From: an uncultured Erythrobacter sp.
Lineage (GTDB): Bacteria > Pseudomonadota > Alphaproteobacteria > Sphingomonadales > Sphingomonadaceae
Direction of reading: 5' to 3'
Length of the DNA stretch: 39,242 nucleotides
Assembly: GCA_937969505.1 (NCBI GenBank)
Contig: CALBWA010000021.1
Location: 1 to 39,242 of the forward strand
Position 1 is the stretch's first letter, and each line of letters opens with the position of its first letter. The notes below the pieces were generated by a model, which had not been told where the DNA came from, searched no databases, and saw only the letters and a list, made by a program, of their open reading frames with translations. The translations under genes and the position numbers were made by a program. Of the stretch, positions 34,126-39,242 are shown one piece after another.

Positions 34126-36086
34126 CAGGCGTACCCCTGTTCGCGGCGATCTGCGCGCCGCTCGTCCGCTCGTGCACGCACGCTGCGGCGCTTCAAATCT
34201 TCCAACACCCGGCCAATGATAGCCAGCACACCGCCCAACGCTATCAGCAGGCCGCCATACCAGATGAAGGTCACAAAAGGCTTCCACCACAGCCGAACCT
34301 GCCAGCGCCCGTCATCGGCCTGATTGCCCAGCACCGCGTACAATTGACCATCGAGGCGCGTCGCTAGCGCGCTTTCAGTGGTTTGCATCTGCGGAGCCCA
34401 GAAATTGCGCGATTGAGGGGTCATGATGATGGGGTCACTCTCCCCGCGCTGGGCCACAAGGCGCGCCTCCATCGCCGTCCAGTTGGGGCCAGCCACCGGA
34501 TCAACCCCGGCCAGAGTGACTGTCCATCCGCCAACATCAACGCTGCCGCCCTGCTCGACCGCAGCCAGACGCTCTGTTGTAAATGCGCTTTCGCTGGCCA
34601 TGCCGAACAAAGAGACGGCGATACCGAAATGCGCCAACACCATGCCCCATGTCGCGATGGGCACGCGGGCCAGCTTGCGCCCTCTCAACGGCATGAAACT
34701 GGCAACAGCAAGACCAGCCGCCATGGCAAAGCCGAGCAATGCCAGAATGCTCATATCGCCCAGGATCAACGCCAACACGGCGGCGACAAACACCAATACC
34801 GCGATAATCAGCACGGGGCGCTGTATCCGGCGCGCGCTGTCCCTGCGCCAACGCAGCATGGGACCAACCATCATCACCAGAAACATCGGAATAGCAAACA
34901 CAGCGCCAAAGGGATTGAAATAGGGCGGACCGACCGACACGCGCACATCGAACGCCTCGGTCAAGAGCGGGTACATTGTCCCCAGCAGAACGACGCCTAG
35001 AATGACGCTGAGCATCACATTGTTGAACACCAGCGCCCCTTCGCGGCTCGTCAGCTGGAACCGTTCGCCTTCACGCACATGGCCAGCTCTCAAAGCAAAC
35101 AGCAGCAGTGCCCCGCCAATATACAACGCCAGAAGGATAAGGATGAAGGTGCCGCGTTCGGGATCGACTGCGAAGGCATGCACACTGGTGAGCAGACCCG
35201 AGCGAACCAGAAACGTGCCCAGCATGCTCATCGAAAAGGCAACCACGCCCAGCATGATTGTCCATGTCCGCAGCGCATCGCGCGCCGCCAGAACGCTGGC
35301 TGAGTGCAACAAAGCTGTGGCAGCCAGCCACGGCAGAAGCGAAGCGTTTTCAACCGGGTCCCAGAACCAGTATCCACCCCAGCCAAGCTCGTAATAGGCC
35401 CAATAGCTGCCGGCCGTGATGCCCAGCGTCAGGAAAACCCATGCCGCCAGAACCCAAGGCCGCATTGCGCGGGCAAAATCTGGCGTCACCTGGCGCGTAA
35501 CCAGCGCACCGACGGCAAAGCTGAAGGCGACCGACAAGCCTACATAGCCGAAATAAAGCGTGGGTGGATGGAAGGCGAGGCCAATGTCCTGCAACAGCGG
35601 ATTGAGTCCCTGCCCCTCTGCTGCGGGCACTGGCAGACGTTCAAACGGGTTGGAACTGAGCAGCAGGAATGCATAGAAACCCAACGCAACGAAGCCTTGG
35701 GCGGCAAGTGTCGCCTGCATGGTTTTTTCCGGCAAGCGTTTTTCAACCAGCGCAATCAATCCGCCCGCCATCGCCATCACAGCGACCCACAGCAACATTG
35801 ATCCTTCGTGATTGCCCCACGATCCGGACAGTTTGAAGATCATCGGCTTCAAGCTGTGCGAATTGGTCGCCACAAGTTTGACCGACAGATCGGTGATCGC
35901 AAACACCCATAACAGGCAGCAAAAAGCAAAACCGGCGAGCAGCGCCTGCGCCATGGCGGCCGGGCGCACCAATGCGGCCACATCTGCCGCCTGCGCCCCG
36001 CGTTGCGCCAAGGCTCCGCCGAACAATTGCAGCGCCGCAAGCGCAGCGCACAGCCACAATGCGGCATGGCCCAGCTCTGCAATCAT
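34125..36086 (-). CDS. ccmF: Cytochrome c haem lyase subunit CcmF
   Basis: A 653-residue polytopic membrane protein that, with CcmH and CcmI, attaches haem to apocytochrome c. The WWD haem-handling motif is clear as WGGYWFWDPVENASLLPWL (236-254). Conserved His sites include His93 in GNHEGSM and His173 in FHPPTLY. Length is typical. It overlaps ccmE by 4 bases and ccmG by 1. Confidence 0.97.
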   Translation of the reverse strand: MIAELGHAALWLCAALAALQLFGGALAQRGAQAADVAALVRPAAMAQALLAGFAFCCLLWVFAITDLSVKLVATNSHSLKPMIFKLSGSWGNHEGSMLLWVAVMAMAGGLIALVEKRLPEKTMQATLAAQGFVALGFYAFLLLSSNPFERLPVPAAEGQGLNPLLQDIGLAFHPPTLYFGYVGLSVAFSFAVGALVTRQVTPDFARAMRPWVLAAWVFLTLGITAGSYWAYYELGWGGYWFWDPVENASLLPWLAATALLHSASVLAARDALRTWTIMLGVVAFSMSMLGTFLVRSGLLTSVHAFAVDPERGTFILILLALYIGGALLLFALRAGHVREGERFQLTSREGALVFNNVMLSVILGVVLLGTMYPLLTEAFDVRVSVGPPYFNPFGAVFAIPMFLVMMVGPMLRWRRDSARRIQRPVLIIAVLVFVAAVLALILGDMSILALLGFAMAAGLAVASFMPLRGRKLARVPIATWGMVLAHFGIAVSLFGMASESAFTTERLAAVEQGGSVDVGGWTVTLAGVDPVAGPNWTAMEARLVAQRGESDPIIMTPQSRNFWAPQMQTTESALATRLDGQLYAVLGNQADDGRWQVRLWWKPFVTFIWYGGLLIALGGVLAIIGRVLEDLKRRSVRARADERRADRREQGYA

Positions 36087-36553
36087 TCGAGGCCCACAGT
36101 GGTTTCTTCAGCCATGCGGGCGGCCTGATGCTCGCTCATTTCCTGCAATTCGCGCGGCACGTAATTTTCATCATGCTTGGCCAGCAGATTATCAGCGATG
36201 AAGACGCCTTGCTCGTTCAGGCTCCCTTCGGCCACAACGCCAGACCCTTCGACGAACAGATCGGGCAGAATACCACTGAAGCGCACCGGCACGCGCGCGT
36301 CCTCCTGATCGGTTACGATGAAGGACACGGTAATGCCATCGGCCAGCGTCTCGATCGAACCGTCCGCCACCATGCCCCCCAGACGGACCGGTTGACCCAC
36401 GGACGGCGGAGCTGCAACCAATTGATCGGGCAGATAAAAATAGTTGGCTTGGTTGCGCAAACCCCATGCTGCAAGCAATCCAGCTCCAATGATGGCAATC
36501 AGAGCAATGGCGACCAGGATCAGGCGCTGATGCTTGGCTTTCAATCCGCTCAT
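36083..36553 (-). CDS. ccmE: Haem chaperone CcmE
   Basis: A 156-residue membrane-anchored haem chaperone. The N-terminal helix (about 10-30) is followed by an OB-fold domain and the haem-binding motif LAKHDENYVP with His127 and Tyr131 (His130 and Tyr134 in E. coli). It hands haem from CcmC to CcmF. It overlaps both neighbours by 4 bases (ATGA). Confidence 0.96.
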   Translation of the reverse strand: MSGLKAKHQRLILVAIALIAIIGAGLLAAWGLRNQANYFYLPDQLVAAPPSVGQPVRLGGMVADGSIETLADGITVSFIVTDQEDARVPVRFSGILPDLFVEGSGVVAEGSLNEQGVFIADNLLAKHDENYVPRELQEMSEHQAARMAEETTVGLE

Positions 36554-36702
36554 TTGCGTTTCACCTGATTGCGCACCTGGTCACGCCGTGCCTCTGCCCG
36601 GCGCATGGATAGCCAGCTCCAGCCAAGCATGACCAGCATTGCGCCAAGGCCAACGGCATGGGCGAGGAGGACAAACTCCCATTGGTCCAGACCTTCTCTC
36701 AT
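36550..36702 (-). CDS. ccmD: Haem exporter protein CcmD
   Basis: A 50-residue single-span protein (MREGLDQWEFVLLAHAVGLG followed by a helix and a charged tail MRRAEARRDQVR), typical CcmD. It helps release CcmE from the haem exporter complex. I chose ATG 36702; an ATG at 36723 overlapping the ccmC stop (adding MDEGARR) is an alternative. It overlaps ccmE by 4 bases. Confidence 0.88.
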   Translation of the reverse strand: MREGLDQWEFVLLAHAVGLGAMLVMLGWSWLSMRRAEARRDQVRNQVKRK

Positions 36703-36715
36703 CCGCCGTGCCCCC

Positions 36716-37435
36716 TCATCCATCCAGCGCCATGCGGCGCAGGCGCGCTTCGGTCTGCACATCAGCCAGCAAGGCACGCATGCGGGCCAGTACTACTCCA
36801 CCAAACAGAAGGGAGAAGCCCAGCACAGCGACACCGAGCGGGATCAGATAAGCGATGTCGATCGCGCTCTTACCGATAGTGATGCTGGGCGGCTGGTGGA
36901 TCGAATTCCACCATACGACGGAGCGATTGATAATCGGAATATTGATGGCACCGAGCAGGCCGAAGATGGCAGGAATCCGCGACGATCCACCATCGCGCGC
37001 AACAGCTTGCGCCAGAGCAATGTATCCAGCGTAAAGAAACAGCAGCACCAGCATGCTGGTCAACCGGCCATCCCATTCCCACCATGTGCCCCAGGTGGGC
37101 CGCCCCCAGATTGATCCGGTGGCAAGACAGATGGCGGTAAACACCATGCCCGGCACGGCAGCCGCACGTGCGGCAAGCGCTGCCAGCGGGTGACGCCACA
37201 CCAGAAACATCAGGCTGGAGATAGCAATCGCCATCCATCCGCCCATTCCCAGCCATGCGGAGGGAACGTGGATGAAAAGGATCCGCACGGTCTCACCCAT
37301 CAGCCGGTCAGGCGGCACCATGAACAAGCCCCACGCAAGCGAACCTGCCACCAAAACGATCCCGCTGAGCAGCAGGAGCGGGGTGAGCCATTTCGCAAGC
37401 GAAAGGAACCGGGTGGGATTGGCAAAACCGTGCAT
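36716..37435 (-). CDS. ccmC: Haem exporter/transferase CcmC
   Basis: From ATG 37435 this is 239 residues with six membrane helices. The WWD motif is WGRPTWGTWWEWDGRLTS (110-127), flanked by His56 in RILFIHVPSAW and a later His. CcmC loads haem onto CcmE. It begins the ccmC-D-E-F-G-H-I operon. The genes ccmA and ccmB are not here. Residues upstream of 37435 in the open frame are not typical. Confidence 0.95.
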   Translation of the reverse strand: MHGFANPTRFLSLAKWLTPLLLLSGIVLVAGSLAWGLFMVPPDRLMGETVRILFIHVPSAWLGMGGWMAIAISSLMFLVWRHPLAALAARAAAVPGMVFTAICLATGSIWGRPTWGTWWEWDGRLTSMLVLLFLYAGYIALAQAVARDGGSSRIPAIFGLLGAINIPIINRSVVWWNSIHQPPSITIGKSAIDIAYLIPLGVAVLGFSLLFGGVVLARMRALLADVQTEARLRRMALDG

Positions 37436-37512
37436 GGATCGGACCGTTACCAAGCGTAATACAGCCGCACCAGCGCCGGGCAAGACTGCAATTTTCGCAA
37501 GAGCGCTTGCGC

Positions 37513-38577
37513 CTACCGCCCGATCAATTTCTGAGCCATGCGGTCAGCCACCACATCGGGCGATATCCCGCTGGAATCGCTGGCTTGCCAGATCTCTTCC
37601 AAGCGCCCGGGTATCTGCGCGATCCGCTTGCGCACTTCGTTGATATCGCATGGATCGCCATGCTGACGGCACAGATACTCCATCGCCACGCTGATAATAC
37701 CGCCAGCATTGATGACATAGTCGGGCGCGTAAAGAATGCCACGCTCAGCCAGAGCAGCACCATGGCCGGACCGGGCAAGCTGATTGTTTGCGCCGCCGGC
37801 GACAATGGGCGCCTCCAGCCGGGCAATCCCTTCGTCATCAAGGATCGCGCCCAGCGCATTGGGGCTGAACACATCGCAGGCCACACCCATCACGGCGTCC
37901 GCTGCAACGGTTTGCGCACCCAATTCTGCCGCAAGCGCCTTGGTCCGGTCTTCCTGAATGTCGGCCAGCGTCAGTTTTGCGCCATCCTTTGCCAGCAATT
38001 TGGCGACACCGCCGCCAACGCTGCCGGTGCCCTGGATCGCGACATGGACGCCCTCGACGCTGTACTTGCCCAATTTGTGGCGCACTGCGGCTTTGATGCC
38101 GAGATAGATGCCCATGGCCGTGAACGGTCCGGGATCACCGCCAGCTGCATTGTCGCCCTGCACCGGCAGGCCGGAGACATGCGAGGTTCGCTTGGACACT
38201 GCAACCATATCCGCTTCAGATATCCCTACATCTTCGGCGGTGACATATTTGCCGCCCAATGCTTCGACAGCATCACCAAAGGCAGCGAGCATTTCAGGCG
38301 ACTTCACCTTGTCGGAACCGGCCAGGATCACAGCCTTGCCGCCGCCCATGGGCAGACCTGCCATGGCATTCTTGTAGCTCATCCCGCGGCTAAGGCGCAG
38401 AGCATCGCGCATTGCTGCGCGCGGCTCTGCATAATGCCAGAACCGTGTGCCGCCAGCGCCCGGCCCGCAATGGGTGGAATGCACCGCGATAATCGCAGTA
38501 AGACCCGACACTGGATCGCGCACGAGCTGAACCAGCTCGTGATCGTCATAGTCTGGTTCTGTCCAGAAAGCAGTCAT
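37513..38577 (-). CDS. Glu/Leu/Phe/Val dehydrogenase (leucine dehydrogenase-like)
   Basis: From ATG 38577 this is 354 residues of an NAD-dependent amino acid dehydrogenase that interconverts branched or aromatic amino acids and 2-oxo acids. The catalytic Lys pair is Lys69 in MSYKNAMAGLPMGGGK and Lys81 at its end; Asp116 in TAEDVG follows. The Rossmann site is GTGSVGG (183-189). The size (350-360) fits leucine or phenylalanine dehydrogenase rather than the longer glutamate dehydrogenase. Earlier in-frame codons run into tRNA-His and are not used. A long antisense frame over the same DNA is a shadow. Confidence 0.92.
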   Translation of the reverse strand: MTAFWTEPDYDDHELVQLVRDPVSGLTAIIAVHSTHCGPGAGGTRFWHYAEPRAAMRDALRLSRGMSYKNAMAGLPMGGGKAVILAGSDKVKSPEMLAAFGDAVEALGGKYVTAEDVGISEADMVAVSKRTSHVSGLPVQGDNAAGGDPGPFTAMGIYLGIKAAVRHKLGKYSVEGVHVAIQGTGSVGGGVAKLLAKDGAKLTLADIQEDRTKALAAELGAQTVAADAVMGVACDVFSPNALGAILDDEGIARLEAPIVAGGANNQLARSGHGAALAERGILYAPDYVINAGGIISVAMEYLCRQHGDPCDINEVRKRIAQIPGRLEEIWQASDSSGISPDVVADRMAQKLIGR

Positions 38578-38627
38578 TGTCGCTATCGCCTTACTGTTTG
38601 TGCACTTGGCCAGACAGCAGGGAAAAA

Positions 38628-38705
38628 TGGGGCGACCGAGGGAGCTCGAATCCCCGACCTCCGGTACCACAAACCGGCGCTCTAACCAACTGAGCTACGG
38701 TCGCC
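38628..38705 (-). tRNA. tRNA-His (anticodon GTG)
   Basis: The minus strand folds as a tRNA with an encoded G at -1 (base 38705) opposite C73. The acceptor is GCGACCG/CGGTCGC, the anticodon stem CCGGT/ACCGG holds loop TTGTGGT, and the T arm is GGGGATTCGAGCTCCC. CCA is encoded at 38630-38628. G-1 and the GTG anticodon make this tRNA-His. The next 200 bases contain CCCCGG...CCGGGG (about 38707-38746) and otherwise nothing I recognise. Confidence 0.95.
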
Positions 38706-38905
38706 ACATGCCCCGGCCGCCGTCCTTGGATGGCCGTGTAACCGGGGCTGTTACCTGCCTTAGCAATCCCGTCAAGGGCAGCCTCAGCAGCGGCGAGCCA
38801 ATTGCATAGTGTGGACCTATTTGGAAGCGAAAACTGTCATTGCGTCGTGCAAACGTAATTTTATTTCGCGCTTGCCCGAAGGCAGCGTCTGCGTATTCTT
38901 GCCAA

Positions 38906-39242
38906 GTGGACCAAACAGCATCCCTCGCAAGTGATTCTTCAGCTGAATATTTGATGGGCCAGGCGCGGGTTCAAAGGGTTCCGAACGCCAAGTTGGAATT
39001 GTTCCAGCAGCGCGAATTCTTGGGCCAGGATCTGTGTCTGGAACTGATCGGCTTGATCGATGCCAATCGCCGACCGTCGACCATCGCCGATGCCAATGGC
39101 GATCAATATTTCCGCACCAGCGAGACCTGTGACCTTTCGGCTGACGAAGATTGCGTTCAGGCGCTGGAGGCAAAATTGCAGGCCCTGTCCGGGATCGATC
39201 CTTCCTTTGGCGAGGCGGTGCAAGGGCAACGCTATGATGTGG
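38906..39242 (+). CDS. Prolyl 4-hydroxylase-like 2-oxoglutarate/Fe(II) oxygenase, 5' part
   Basis: The frame is cut by the window end after 112 codons. From GTG 38906 it holds ELIGLIDANRRPSTIADA, then QYFRTSETCDLS and LSGIDPSFGEAVQGQRYDV, which is the N-terminal half of small bacterial prolyl-4-hydroxylase-like oxygenases. The HxD...H iron site and the 2-oxoglutarate Arg would lie beyond the window. The start is unsure: GTG 38906 and ATG 38954 are both possible and neither has a clear ribosome-binding site. Minus-strand ORFs over this DNA are shadows. Confidence 0.75.
   Translation, partial: MDQTASLASDSSAEYLMGQARVQRVPNAKLELFQQREFLGQDLCLELIGLIDANRRPSTIADANGDQYFRTSETCDLSADEDCVQALEAKLQALSGIDPSFGEAVQGQRYDV

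Noticed and set aside
37507..38685. 392-codon plus-strand ORF
   Set aside because: It is the antisense shadow of the amino acid dehydrogenase, whose catalytic and cofactor motifs are intact.
38817..39229. Minus-strand ORFs of 118 and 96 codons
   Set aside because: They lie opposite the prolyl-4-hydroxylase-like reading frame, which has clear family motifs.
1..39242. CRISPR arrays, transposases or prophage structural genes
   Set aside because: No regularly spaced repeats, IS ends or phage structural proteins were seen; the only mobility genes are the integrase and the small excisionase-like protein.

Overview
The window looks like the chromosome of an alphaproteobacterium, most likely in the Sphingomonadales (Erythrobacteraceae-like). 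The grounds are a fairly GC-rich backbone with a bacterial-type AspRS carrying the non-discriminating His signature, a dapF-mtaB-ftsY-yciB operon, an acpP-fabF-mltG run and a long ccm cytochrome c maturation operon. This placement is by eye, not by a search.

Layout. (1) 1-7181 is an accessory, visibly more AT-rich segment ending at the 3' end of a tRNA-Met gene. It holds a tyrosine integrase, an unknown DNA-binding-like protein, a small excisionase/AlpA-like protein, a decayed reading frame, an unknown GGYGSGR-type protein and a large Eco57I-like type IIG restriction-modification gene. (2) 7182-10425: tRNA-Met(CAT), then leftward acpP-fabF-mltG-2H phosphoesterase. (3) 10573-13265: a lipoprotein of unknown function divergent from a histone-deacetylase-family amidohydrolase, and a PA2169/DUF2383 protein with a possible EcfG promoter. 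(4) 13279-20249: aspS, rnd, oxyR, a small membrane protein, pgsA, an LplT-like transporter and a tiny membrane ORF. (5) 20409-28059: an acetolactate-synthase-like ThDP enzyme, an EVE-domain protein, a GGDEF/EAL protein and the coupled operon dapF-mtaB-ftsY-yciB. (6) 28081-32378: a YcaQ-type DNA glycosylase, a SET-domain protein and kup. (7) 32496-37435: leftward ccmC-D-E-F-G-H-I with overlapping start/stop codons. (8) 37513-39242: a Glu/Leu/Phe/Val dehydrogenase, tRNA-His and the 5' part of a prolyl-4-hydroxylase-like oxygenase cut by the window edge.

How genes work together. The ccm block holds the haem-handling and thiol-reducing steps of cytochrome c assembly but lacks ccmA and ccmB. acpP, fabF and mltG link fatty acid elongation and cell-wall synthesis. 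pgsA and the LplT-like gene both concern phospholipids.

The most notable observations lie in the accessory segment. The type IIG gene has its natural ATG at 6703 but carries one in-frame TGA at codon 28, with a GTG downstream from which the remaining frame is open. A perfect 16-bp inverted repeat sits between that gene and the next one and covers the latter's start codon. The next protein looks like a zinc-ribbon family member that has lost most of its metal ligands. No wholly new system is proven by the sequence alone.
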